A DNA stretch of 20,139 nt from DATGKK01 sp035294725 (GTDB lineage Bacteria > Actinomycetota > Acidimicrobiia > Acidimicrobiales > Bog-793): contig DATGKK010000015.1 of assembly GCA_035294725.1 (NCBI GenBank), positions 1 through 20,139 on the forward strand, read 5' to 3'. The first letter of the stretch is position 1. Every line of letters starts with the position of its first letter. The notes below the pieces were generated by a model. It searched no databases. It was not told where the DNA came from and was given only the letters and a program-made list of their open reading frames with translations. Below are positions 8,478 through 15,441 of this stretch, in pieces. The position numbers were made by a program, and so were the translations under genes.

Positions 8478-8908
8478 CCGGCCCGAGCCGCGCGAGGCGG
8501 TTGAGTGAGGCAGGACCGCGTCGCCCTCGCGCCACCCGACGCAAGCGAGCTCGGAGGCCGCCGAGCGGGAAGATCCGGGAGTGGCCCGCAACGCTGTAGG
8601 CCGACTGCCCGCCGCCCGACGAGATGGTGACCTCCTCCTCGGCGGACGGCGGTCCTGCCGGGCCACCTTGGCGGCGCGGATGTTCGACGCACGCCCTCGA
8701 ACACGAGGTGCGGCGTGCGACCGCCCGGCGGCGCAACCTGGAACGCCCGGCGACCGCCCTCGCGCGCCGCCTGCCCGTCACTGCGTGGAACGGGACCGTG
8801 GCCACGCTCCCGGAGCTCGAAAGAGCGGCGGCGCTCCTCGCCCGCCTCGGCCTCACGCCGTGGGCAGCCCAGCTTCCGGCCGGCGAGGCGGCCCCGTCGC
8901 TGCCGCTG
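8478..8908. other. Intergenic region with possible coding remnant
   Basis: About 430 bp between the convergent beta-galactosidase and PLP-enzyme genes. The plus-strand frame from about 8660 to 8910 has codon use and residue mix that look more like protein than its other frames (stretches such as ARRLPVTAWNGTVATLPEL and ALLARLGLTPWAAQLP). It has no convincing start and runs without a stop into the antisense of the next gene. I recognise no family. It may be a decayed gene end or chance. No clear terminator hairpin with a T-run was seen. Confidence 0.3.
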
Positions 8909-10135
8909 TCAGACCTGCCGGAAGGCCTGCTCGAAGTCGGCGAGCAGGTCCTCGGCGTTCTCGATCCCTGCGCTCACCCGCACGAGGCCGTCTCCGATGC
9001 CAGCGGCGCGGCGCGCCTCAGGGTGAACCTGCCGGTGCGTGGTGGACGCAGGGTGGCAGACAATGGTGTGGGTGCCGCCGAGCGAGACGGCGATCCCGGC
9101 GAGCTCGAGGGCTTCGCACCATCGAGCGGCCGCAGTGGCGCCTCCGGTGAGCTCGAACGAGAGCATGCTGCCGTACAGGCCGCGGGCGAGCAGGGCGCTC
9201 GCACGCTCGTGGTGGCGGTGCGAGCCGAGACCGGGGTAATGGACCACGGCGACCTCGTCCCGCCCTTCGAGCATGGTCGCCAGTGCGGCGGCGTTCTCCG
9301 ACATGCGCTGCATGCGCAGTTCCAGCGTCTCCACGCCTCGCAGGCAGAGCCACGCTTCGAACGGCGGCATGGCGCCCCCGGTGTCGAGGGCAGTGCGACG
9401 CACGAGGGCACGCCCCTTCTCGCTCGAGCAGACGGCTCCCCCGACGAGGTCGGAGTGGCCGGCGATCATCTTCGTGACCGAGTGGACGACGTAGGCGAAC
9501 CCGAGCGCCGCCGGGTTGCAGAGGTACGGCGTGGCAAAGGTGTTGTCCACCACGGCCGGCACCCCTGCCTCCTGGCAGGCGGCGCCGAGCCCGGAGAGGT
9601 CGGCCACGGTGCACAGGGGGTTGGCGATCGTCTCGCAGTAGAAAAAGGCCGCGCCAGGAAGGGTCTCTCGGACGGCCTCGAGGTCGTGCGGGTCGACCTC
9701 GTCGACCTCGATCCCGTAGCGAGGCAGGACGGACCGGAACAGCGAGTACGTCCCGCCATAGAGCTCCCTGCTCGTCACGACCCGGTCGCCCGCTGCGGCG
9801 AGCGACACGGCCACCGCGTGGATGGCCGACATGCCCGACGAGAAGGCGAATGCGGCTTCGGTCCCCTCGAGGAGGGCGAGCGTGGACTCGAAGGCCTCGA
9901 CCGTGGGGTTGCCGTAGCCCCGTCCATAGGCATAGCCCGGAGCCGTGCCGGCGAGCACGTCGGCGAGCTCCTCGCCGGTCGAGAATCGCCACGTGGACGT
10001 CTGGTAGATCGGCACGCTCGCCGGCCGCTGTGCGAGAGCGGACGCAGCCGAGCCGGCGACGGGCGCGCCGTGGACGCTGCGGGTCGCGAAACCGAGCCTC
10101 CGCTCTGGATCGGTCCCTGATCCGCTGCTGCTCAC
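8909..10135 (-). CDS. Cys/Met metabolism PLP-dependent enzyme (cystathionine gamma-synthase/lyase type)
   Basis: A 408-aa fold-type I PLP enzyme of trans-sulfuration. Visible are YGRGYGNPT (70-78, phosphate-binding Tyr/Arg from the partner subunit), SSGMSAI (99-105, PLP phosphate), LYGGTY (125-130, stacking Tyr126), D197 in VVDNTF (pyridine nitrogen) and the Schiff-base lysine K222 in SVTKMIAGHSD. The length equals that of the family. The residue where methionine gamma-lyases carry a characteristic Cys (YGCT) is Gly here, which favours cystathionine gamma-synthase or gamma-lyase, but the substrate cannot be fixed by eye. The GTG start overlaps the stop of the acyl-CoA synthetase by GTGA, so the two are co-translated. 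That pairing is unusual and might mean a role in degrading or activating a sulfur compound. Confidence 0.92.
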   Translation of the reverse strand: MSSSGSGTDPERRLGFATRSVHGAPVAGSAASALAQRPASVPIYQTSTWRFSTGEELADVLAGTAPGYAYGRGYGNPTVEAFESTLALLEGTEAAFAFSSGMSAIHAVAVSLAAAGDRVVTSRELYGGTYSLFRSVLPRYGIEVDEVDPHDLEAVRETLPGAAFFYCETIANPLCTVADLSGLGAACQEAGVPAVVDNTFATPYLCNPAALGFAYVVHSVTKMIAGHSDLVGGAVCSSEKGRALVRRTALDTGGAMPPFEAWLCLRGVETLELRMQRMSENAAALATMLEGRDEVAVVHYPGLGSHRHHERASALLARGLYGSMLSFELTGGATAAARWCEALELAGIAVSLGGTHTIVCHPASTTHRQVHPEARRAAGIGDGLVRVSAGIENAEDLLADFEQAFRQV

Positions 10136-11889
10136 GCGCCGAGCACCTGCTCGCGAAGCTCGCGCTTCAACACCTTGCCGGCGGGATTGCGGGGCAGTTC
10201 GCCCTCGACGAAGAAGACGTGCGAGGGCACCTTGAAGGCCGCGAGACGCTCGCCGACATGAGCCTGGAGCTGCTCGGCCGTGAGCTCTGCTCCCGGCTTC
10301 AACACGACCACCGCACCGACCTCCTCGCCGAGCACCTCGTGCGGCACGCCGATGACGGCGACGTCGGCCACGGCTGGATGCTCGTAGATGGCGGCCTCGA
10401 CCTCCACGGAGTAGACGTTCTCACCGCCCCGGATCACCATGTCCTTCGCGCGGTCGACGATGTAGATGAAACCCTCGTCGTCGAGGCGGGCGACGTCGCC
10501 GGTGTGGAGCCATCCCTCGGTGAACGTGGCCGCCGTCGCCTCCGGCTTGTTCCAGTAGCCCCGCACGACGTTGGGGCCCTTGATCCAGAGCTCACCCGGC
10601 TCGCCAGGACCGAGCGCCTCGCCGTCGGCTCCGACGACCTTCACCTCGCAGACCGGCACCGGCGGTCCGACCGACTCCGGCTTGCGGAAGTAGTCCTCGC
10701 CAGAGTTCATGCTCGTCACCGAGGAGGTCTCAGTGAGGCCGTACCCGTTCGAGGCGGAACCGGAGGGGAAGTGCTCCCGGATCTTCCTCAGGAGCTCAGG
10801 CGGCGCGGGGGCACCGCCGTACGCGACGGCACGCACGCTCGAGGTGTCGCGCTTGGCGAAATCGGGCGACTCGATGACCTGCCAGGCCATCGTCGGCACC
10901 CCTCCGAAGATGGTGATGCGCTCCCGTTCGATGAGCTCGAGCGCACGCTCCGGGTTCCAGCGGCGCATCATCACGATCTTGCCGCCCGCCGCAGTGTTGG
11001 CGACGAGGATCGAGTGGCAACCGGTGGCGTGGAACAACGGCACCGAGAGCAGGTAGGCGTTCTGGGCACCGCCCGTGTCGAGGTTCCGGCGCATCTCGTC
11101 GCTCGAGGTCAGCTGGCCGCGAGCGTTGATGAAGGCGAGGCTCATCAAGTTGGTGCAGATGTTCCGCTGGGTCCCGAGCGCGCCCTTCGGCCGCCCGGTC
11201 GTGCCCGAGGTGTAGAAGATCGTCGCGTTGTCGTCGGGCGAGATCTCCACCGCGGGCAGGGCCGTCTCCGGCCCCGGCCGGCGATGCTCCTCGATCAGCG
11301 CCTCCATCTGCTCCACCCGAGCCACTATCTCGGAAGGGAGCTCGCCCCCGCCCTTGCTCGATGTGCCGCCGGGGTCGTCGAGGCGGGCGACCACGACATG
11401 CTGGACTCCGGCTCCCTTCAGCTCGTCGAGATGCGGAGCAAGGCGCTCGAGGCGCTCGCGGTCAACGACGAGGACCTTGCTGCCGGAGTCCTCGAGGCCA
11501 TAGGCGAGCTCGGGAGCGGTCCACCATGCGTTGAGCGGCACGATGACAGCACCGACGGCGGCGGCCCCCCAGAAGGCGATCACCCATTCGGGGAAGTTGC
11601 GCATCGCGATCGCCACCCGGTCGCCCGGCTGCACCCCGTAGCGCTCGCTCAGCACGTGAGCGAACGCGGCTGCCTCCCTGAAGTGATCCTCGAAGGTGAG
11701 CCGCTCGTCCTCGTAGACGAGGAAGGTCTTCTCCCCATGCAGGCGCGAGAGCTCGAGGATCGAGCGCAACGAGGGAGGGCTGTTCTTCCAGACCCTGGTG
11801 GGGATCCCGTCGACGAGCTCCTCACCAACCTCGAACATCTGGCCCGGGGCGGTGAGCTGGGCAGTGGCATCGGCAAGGCTGAGTGGCAC
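10132..11889 (-). CDS. Acyl-CoA synthetase (AMP-forming), ANL superfamily
   Basis: This 585-aa ligase activates a carboxylic acid with ATP to an acyl-AMP and then to the CoA thioester. Motifs in order are YTSGTTGRPKG (about 226-236, ATP phosphate loop), NGYGLTETS (adenine loop), WLHTGDVARLDDEGF (ribose-binding Asp), DRAKDMVIRGGENVY (hinge) and the catalytic lysine in NPAGKVLKREL near the C-terminus. The length is typical of medium- or long-chain fatty-acid ligases, but the chain length cannot be told. The start is GTG at 11889; a TTG just before it (11892) is also possible. TACGCT at 11896-11901 (minus strand) lies 6 nt before the GTG, suggesting a leaderless transcript of its own, 63 bp downstream of tlpA. 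The stop is overlapped by the PLP enzyme. Confidence 0.93.
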   Translation of the reverse strand: MPLSLADATAQLTAPGQMFEVGEELVDGIPTRVWKNSPPSLRSILELSRLHGEKTFLVYEDERLTFEDHFREAAAFAHVLSERYGVQPGDRVAIAMRNFPEWVIAFWGAAAVGAVIVPLNAWWTAPELAYGLEDSGSKVLVVDRERLERLAPHLDELKGAGVQHVVVARLDDPGGTSSKGGGELPSEIVARVEQMEALIEEHRRPGPETALPAVEISPDDNATIFYTSGTTGRPKGALGTQRNICTNLMSLAFINARGQLTSSDEMRRNLDTGGAQNAYLLSVPLFHATGCHSILVANTAAGGKIVMMRRWNPERALELIERERITIFGGVPTMAWQVIESPDFAKRDTSSVRAVAYGGAPAPPELLRKIREHFPSGSASNGYGLTETSSVTSMNSGEDYFRKPESVGPPVPVCEVKVVGADGEALGPGEPGELWIKGPNVVRGYWNKPEATAATFTEGWLHTGDVARLDDEGFIYIVDRAKDMVIRGGENVYSVEVEAAIYEHPAVADVAVIGVPHEVLGEEVGAVVVLKPGAELTAEQLQAHVGERLAAFKVPSHVFFVEGELPRNPAGKVLKRELREQVLGA

Positions 11890-11895
11890 CAAGCG

Positions 11896-11901
11896 AGCGT
11901 A
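11896..11901 (-). promoter_or_regulatory. Possible leaderless -10 box of the acyl-CoA synthetase gene
   Basis: On the minus strand TACGCT is followed after 6 nt by the GTG start at 11889. It fits the TAnnnT pattern seen before other genes in this window. No ribosome site is present, which supports leaderless translation. No -35 box was recognised. Confidence 0.35.
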
Positions 11902-11952
11902 CCGTCGCCAGCTCTTTCCGGCGGGGTCCGAAGCCGGGCTGACGAGCGGGAG

Positions 11953-12588
11953 TCAGACCCGTACGCCGAAGAGCATCCGCAGGTAGTGCGCAAGCGACTT
12001 CTCGTCAAGGGCACCGAGGTTCTCGCCAACCACCTTCCCGCCTGGTGAGACGAACACCGTCACGGGCAGCCCGGGGATCTTGTAACCGCTGCCAACCTTC
12101 TCCTCAGGGTCGAAGAGCTGTCGGTAGGTCACGTGGTAGCGCCGGAGGAAGGCGAGCGCCGCGCCCTTCTCGTCAAGCGTGTCGATCCCGACGAATTCGA
12201 CTCGACCGCCGACCTTCCTCGCGACGGCCTCCATCGCCGGCGTCTCGGACATGCACACGGTGCAGCTGCTGGACCACATGTTGATGACGAGCGGCTTGCC
12301 GACGAGCGAGCTCATGGTGACCTGCCGGGTGCTCCCCGATGCCTGGAGCACGGGCAGGCTGAAGGGGACCGGGGTCGTGCGAGAGGGCATGAAGAAGCCG
12401 ACCGTCGACACCATCGGGAGCTTCGAGCTCCGAGCCGGGTTCGCGGAGTACTCGATCGCTCGCACGAGGCTCACACCGAGCGCCGCCGTGAGCACGACGG
12501 CAAGCGGCAGCAACCACTTGAGGTGGCGGATGGGGTCGGGACGGGCTGGAGGAAGGGAAAGGTTCCCGTCGCTCGGCGGCTCGCTCAT
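11953..12588 (-). CDS. TlpA/ResA-like membrane-anchored thioredoxin
   Basis: An extracytoplasmic thiol-disulfide oxidoreductase of 211 aa. A cytoplasmic N-terminus (1-22) is followed by one transmembrane anchor (about 23-44, LKWLLPLAVVLTAALGVS). The thioredoxin-like domain begins near 75. The active site is C109-T-V-C112 in MWSSSCTVCMSETPAME, in the WxxxCxxC context of the TlpA/ResA group, and the cis-proline is P175 in GLPVTVFV. Such proteins reduce apocytochrome c cysteines or otherwise keep exported thiols reduced. No cytochrome c maturation gene is next to it, so the target is unknown. The start ATG at 12588 has no evident ribosome site. It precedes the acyl-CoA synthetase gene by 63 bp on the same strand. 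Confidence 0.9.
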   Translation of the reverse strand: MSEPPSDGNLSLPPARPDPIRHLKWLLPLAVVLTAALGVSLVRAIEYSANPARSSKLPMVSTVGFFMPSRTTPVPFSLPVLQASGSTRQVTMSSLVGKPLVINMWSSSCTVCMSETPAMEAVARKVGGRVEFVGIDTLDEKGAALAFLRRYHVTYRQLFDPEEKVGSGYKIPGLPVTVFVSPGGKVVGENLGALDEKSLAHYLRMLFGVRV

Positions 12589-12601
12589 CGCGCAGTGCAG
12601 G

Positions 12602-12882
12602 TTACCGGGGGTCGGAGCCGGGCCAGCAGCAGGTGGGTGGGCTCAGCGACCTCAGGCCCCTGAGGGTCGCCTCACATTTCGGTGGGCGCCGACCAGGCAG
12701 CTCTCGATTGCGATGGTGAAGCCAGGCAACTCGTCGGTGTGGGATGGCGAGGATCCGGGCCACTTCGCGGAGCGTCGACCCGAGCTCGCCCACGATCACT
12801 CCAACTGCATCGCTCGCCAACGTCCGGCCTCTTCTTTCGTGCCAGTCGCCCAGCCGAGCAGTGTCTCGGCGCGTTCGATCAC
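12602..12882 (-). pseudogene. Frameshifted small helix-turn-helix protein gene
   Basis: Two minus-strand frames look like halves of one small protein. The first (about 12930 to 12796, possible GTG at 12882) reads RRRAVIERAETLLGWATGT then KEEAGRWRA, a helical stretch, and stops at 12796. The second, shifted frame (12820 to 12602) reads VGVIVGELGSTLREVARIL then AIPHRRVAWLHHR, which has the look of a helix-turn-helix. Joined near 12800-12815 they would form a continuous helical plus HTH protein, a pattern I associate with small actinobacterial regulators. Alternatively they are two tiny genes overlapping by GTGA (GTG at about 12799). The N-terminal limit is uncertain, and the open frame continues upstream to 13044. 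The family is unnamed. Confidence 0.35.
12646..12670. repeat. Inverted repeat (hairpin)
   Basis: GCGACCTCAGG at 12646-12656 pairs with CCTGAGGGTCGC at 12659-12670, with one bulged base and a very short loop. It lies upstream of tlpA, within the second half of the frameshifted HTH gene. There is no T-run, so it is not a standard intrinsic terminator. Confidence 0.45.
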
Positions 12883-13028
12883 GGCCCGACGGCGCCCCGG
12901 GTCCGTCGAAGTCGGTAGCGGGCGCGGGCGCTGAAGGCGTTTGCCTGGGCCGGGCGGAGAGCCTGGGACGGCTTTCAAACCCTCCCGCGGCGCTGAGGAC
13001 GACTTCGGCGAGCGTGGAGTCGCGCTGA

Positions 13029-13053
13029 GGACACGCGCGACCAACGCGTGTCC
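13029..13053. repeat. Perfect 9-bp inverted repeat upstream of the 54-aa gene
   Basis: GGACACGCG (13029-13037) and CGCGTGTCC (13045-13053) are perfect complements around a 7-nt spacer. They are followed by TTGATTCT. The repeat lies 37 bp before the 54-aa gene and could be an operator or a hairpin at the border between the HTH remnant and the island. Confidence 0.5.
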
Positions 13054-13089
13054 TTGATTCTACCTACATGGTGAGCTACGGGTCTAGCT

Positions 13090-13254
13090 ATGCCGACATC
13101 GGACGATCGCTGGACCATCGACGACATCAAGCGCGCTTTCCAGCGCTACTGCGACCTCATCAACGCCTCGGACCGGACACCTTCGACGAAAGAGACGTAC
13201 ATTCAGCACGCCGACCGGTTTGTTCGCTGGCTGGCCGGCGAGGTCACGCTCTGA
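13090..13254 (+). CDS. 54-aa protein resembling a lone tyrosine-recombinase core-binding domain
   Basis: An intact 55-codon gene from ATG at 13090. An in-frame stop at 13072 with no start between them fixes the start. The protein begins MPTSDDRWTIDDIKRAF, continues with FQRYCDLINASDR, and ends in STKETYIQHADRFVRWLAG. The T-x-x-T-Y-x-x-H-x-x-R-F-x-x-W-L pattern is what is seen in the SAM-like N-terminal core-binding domain of phage-type integrases. The catalytic Arg/His/Tyr domain is absent, so it cannot be a recombinase; it may be a DNA-binding accessory protein or a remnant. The TGA sits at the border of the IS110 element, and removing the element would leave the same stop. Codon use is less G/C-biased than in neighbours. 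No clear ribosome site was seen. Confidence 0.6.
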   Translation: MPTSDDRWTIDDIKRAFQRYCDLINASDRTPSTKETYIQHADRFVRWLAGEVTL

Positions 13255-13303
13255 GACGAAACTCGGTTGAGTGGCGTGAGCGCGTGGGCGCGCCAGCAGG
13301 GGT

Positions 13304-13339
13304 GCGGGGCGGAGCCCCGCTCGGGCCGGTAGGCCCGAG
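13304..13339. repeat. Tandem hairpins at the 3' end of the IS110 element
   Basis: GCGGGGC-GGA-GCCCCGC (13304-13320) is immediately followed by an overlapping stem CTCGGGCC-GGTA-GGCCCGAG (13320-13339). Both stems are perfect. They lie 22 bp after the transposase stop and may end its transcript or block read-through from outside. They lack a T-run. Confidence 0.7.
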
Positions 13340-13360
13340 GTCGTGATGTGCGCCGGAGGC

Positions 13361-14585
13361 TCAGGCGACCGGTCGGAGGGTGACCTCGTTCCCGAGCTTC
13401 TCGAGCTCGCGGACCAGGTAGCGCTGCCTGGCGGTGGCGTCGTTGCGCCGGTCGAAGTAGTCGGCGCCGAGCTCGTCGTAGGTGCTTCCCTCGGCCAGCA
13501 CGTGCCAGATGATCACCACGAGCGTGTGGGCCACCGCGAACACGGCCTTGCCCTCCCCCTTTTTGCCGAAGCGGCGCATGAACCGCCGGTACTGGGCCGC
13601 GAGGTAGGTGTCCCGGCTGTGCGACGCCGCCCATGCCGCCTCGCACAGCGCTGTGCGCAGCGACTCGTCACCCTTACGCGCCCGGCCTGAGTAGCGCTTG
13701 CCGGCCGACTCGTGATTACCCGGGCACAGTCCCACCCACGACGCCAAATGCCCGGCGGTCGGGAAGCGGGACATGTCGACGCCGATCTCGGCGACCACCA
13801 CCTCAGCGGTGCGCTCGCCCACCCCCGGGATGCTCTGCAGCCGGGCGGCGGGCTCAGCGAAAGGGGCCATCAGCTCGTCGACCTGCTCGTCGAGGCGGGC
13901 GACCATCCTGGCCAGGGAGTCGATGTGGTCGAGGTGCATGCGGGCCAACAGCGCGTGGTGGGCGTCGAAGCGGCCGAGCAGCGCCCGGCGCAGCTCGGGG
14001 ATCTTCGGGCGCATCCTGGTCAGCGCCATCTCCGCGAGTACCTCCGGGTCTCGTTCGCCGAGCCGACTTGCCGGTCACGTCGGTCACCACCGACTCGATC
14101 TTGACCCCCGAGTCCTCCAACAGCTTCTGCAGACGCTGGACCTCCCGGGCGCGCTCACGCACCAAAGTCGTGCGATAGCGGGTGAAGTCGCGCAGACGGG
14201 CGATGTCGCGAGGAGGGATGAAGCTGCCTCGCAGCAGGCCACACTCGAGCAGCTGGGCCAGCCACGCAGAGTCGCCCACGTCGGTCTTGCGGCCAGGGAG
14301 GTTCTTCACGTGGCGGGGGTTGACCAACAACAACTCGAAGGGCTGGTGCTCCTCGAGCACGTGCCACACCGGCCGCCAGTACACCCCGGTGGCCTCCATC
14401 ACCACCTGGGTGACGCCCTCGGCGACCAGCCACTCCCGCAACGCCACCAGATCAGCCGTGTAGGTCGCGAGCTCGCGCACCTCCTGGCGACGCCGAGAAC
14501 CGCCCGGTCCCGGGGTCCGCACCGCGGCCATCACCGTCTTTTTGTGCACGTCCAGCGCTGCGCAACGATCCACGATCACATCCAT
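13361..14585 (-). pseudogene. IS110-family DEDD transposase, disrupted by internal deletion/frameshift
   Basis: The start ATG at 14585 has an excellent ribosome site (AGGAGG, 5 nt away). The N-terminal RuvC-like half shows the catalytic acids in AALDVHKKTV, VVMEATGVYW and KTDVGDSAWLAQLL. It stays in frame to about VTDVTGKSARR. From near 14055 the homologous reading moves to another frame (RDPEVLAEMALTRMRPKIP) and continues through the transposase_20 half (QSIPGVGERTAEVVVAEIG) with the Ser-containing AGKRYSGRARKGDESLR motif to the stop at 13361. Family members normally have about a dozen extra residues at the junction (a GRAM..AL..GE-like stretch before RDPE). A small deletion whose length is not a multiple of three therefore explains the shift. 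Total span 1225 bp, consistent with a ~400-aa transposase. Programmed frameshifting is less likely because residues are missing. Confidence 0.85.
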
Positions 14586-14805
14586 GACCACCTCCTCGTC
14601 CGGTACGGGTCGTGCCGCCCAAGGGGTCGCATCGCTCAAGACTCTGAGACACGTGCTCGCAGCAACGATCAAGGGTGCCTGCAAACCCCAGACCCAGTCT
14701 GACCTTCGGGCTCACGGCACCAGTGAGGGTTCCGGGCTCTACGGGCAGCACACCACGAGTTTCATCCCCACGGGTGCCCACCGCCAGGGGGGCATGCAAG
14801 TCTGA
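14586..14805 (-). ncRNA. Candidate IS110 bridge-RNA region upstream of the transposase
   Basis: IS110-group elements encode a structured bridge RNA in the non-coding end next to the transposase start. Here about 220 bp upstream of the ATG hold no gene but several small stems, for example CTCAC/GTGAG (14711-14715 with 14723-14727) and AGAC/GTCT (14690-14693 with 14697-14700). The exact RNA ends and guide loops cannot be assigned by eye. Called from position and family knowledge. Confidence 0.4.
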
Positions 14806-14827
14806 CCAGCGGACTACACGGCACCGC

Positions 14828-14840
14828 TACTATCGAACGC
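14828..14840 (+). promoter_or_regulatory. Putative -10 box of the Panacea toxin-antitoxin operon
   Basis: TACTAT at 14828-14833 fits the actinobacterial TAnnnT -10 pattern. It lies 7 nt before a GTG at 14841 that opens an 18-codon frame, and 47-56 nt before the possible antitoxin starts. No convincing -35 box; the upstream sequence is at the IS border. Confidence 0.45.
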
Positions 14841-14889
14841 GTGTTCGCAATTGACATCGAGCGTCGACGTTGGTGGAAGGATGACGAGC

Positions 14890-15435
14890 GTGGATAGCGA
14901 GTCGAGTGGCGAAGAAAAGCTGGCTGAACTGCTCTTGTACGTTGCTGATGCTGTCCAGGACGACCCCACGGCTGGGGCCACGAAGATCAACAAGATCCTC
15001 TTCTTCGCGGATTTCGCCCACTACAGGAAGAGCCTCTCGCCGATCACGGGAGTCAGCTACCAAAAGCTGCCCAACGGCCCAGCGCCGCGCCGCCTGCTAC
15101 CCGTGAGGGACCGGCTTGTTGCCGATGGCTCCGCCGAGATCGTTCACACGGACTACCTCGGCTATCGAATGGACCGCCTGAAGCCGCTGCGCAAAGCACG
15201 AGTGGAGGTGTTCGAGGGGGACGAGCTCAGGGACGTGGATGAGGTGATCCGGTGGCTGTGGGGAAAGACAGCGCGTGAGGTCAGCGTTCTCTCACACGAC
15301 GAGATGGGTTGGAAGATGGTGGACGAGGGAGACGACATTCCGTACTCGGCCGCTCTGCTGGCGAGATCGGCGCCCGCAACGGAGGCCGTCCGAGAGCACG
15401 CGCGTCGTCTGGCTGATGCCCGGAAGCCGGCTTGA
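14890..15435 (+). CDS. panA: Panacea-domain antitoxin (SocA/DUF4065-like)
   Basis: A 181-aa protein whose residues 30-85 match the Panacea (SocA-like, DUF4065) domain. It shows TKINKILFFADFAHYRKS, ITGVSYQKLPNGPAP (the conserved G..Y....GP turn), then RLLPVRDRLVADGSAEIV. The C-terminal part (115-181) is helical and charged. Panacea proteins are antitoxins that pair with many unrelated toxins. The next gene begins 6 nt after this stop, which fits an antitoxin-toxin operon. GTG at 14890 is chosen because GGAAGG at 14875-14880 is 9 nt upstream. ATG at 14881 directly abuts that purine run, and a TTG at 14851 would also keep frame. The gene starts about 85 bp after the presumed end of the IS110 element. 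Confidence 0.8.
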   Translation: MDSESSGEEKLAELLLYVADAVQDDPTAGATKINKILFFADFAHYRKSLSPITGVSYQKLPNGPAPRRLLPVRDRLVADGSAEIVHTDYLGYRMDRLKPLRKARVEVFEGDELRDVDEVIRWLWGKTAREVSVLSHDEMGWKMVDEGDDIPYSAALLARSAPATEAVREHARRLADARKPA

Positions 15436-15441
15436 ACACCA

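Larger units (their letters stand above)
13252..14805 (-). mobile_element. IS110-family insertion sequence with defective transposase
   Basis: A roughly 1.5-kb element: a transposase gene on the minus strand, a non-coding 5' region of about 215 bp (14586-14805), and a non-coding 3' region with two strong hairpins. IS110 elements lack terminal inverted repeats, so the borders are estimates. The pentamer TCTGA occurs at 13250-13254 and 14801-14805 and may mark the ends or target core, but such a short repeat could be chance. The transposase is frameshifted, so the copy is probably immobile on its own. Confidence 0.75.

Noticed and set aside
5343..8666. A 1107-codon open frame on the minus strand
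   Set aside because: It is the exact antisense shadow of the beta-galactosidase gene, rich in Arg/His/Pro/Val with no domain. The plus-strand gene has all GH2 motifs.
9850..12048. A 732-codon plus-strand open frame
   Set aside because: It runs antisense through the PLP enzyme, the acyl-CoA synthetase and into tlpA, crossing gene borders, so it is not a gene.
12052..12588. Linking tlpA with the cytochrome b operon as one cytochrome-maturation system
   Set aside because: They are 10 kb apart with unrelated genes between, and no haem c motif (CXXCH) was seen in the cytochrome proteins.
13773..14702. A 309-codon plus-strand frame over the IS110 element
   Set aside because: Antisense shadow of the transposase; the minus strand carries the DEDD motifs.
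14851..14879. TTGACA at 14851-14856 as a -35 box for the Panacea antitoxin
   Set aside because: No -10-like hexamer occurs at a 16-19 nt spacing before the start codons; TACTAT upstream is the better promoter element.
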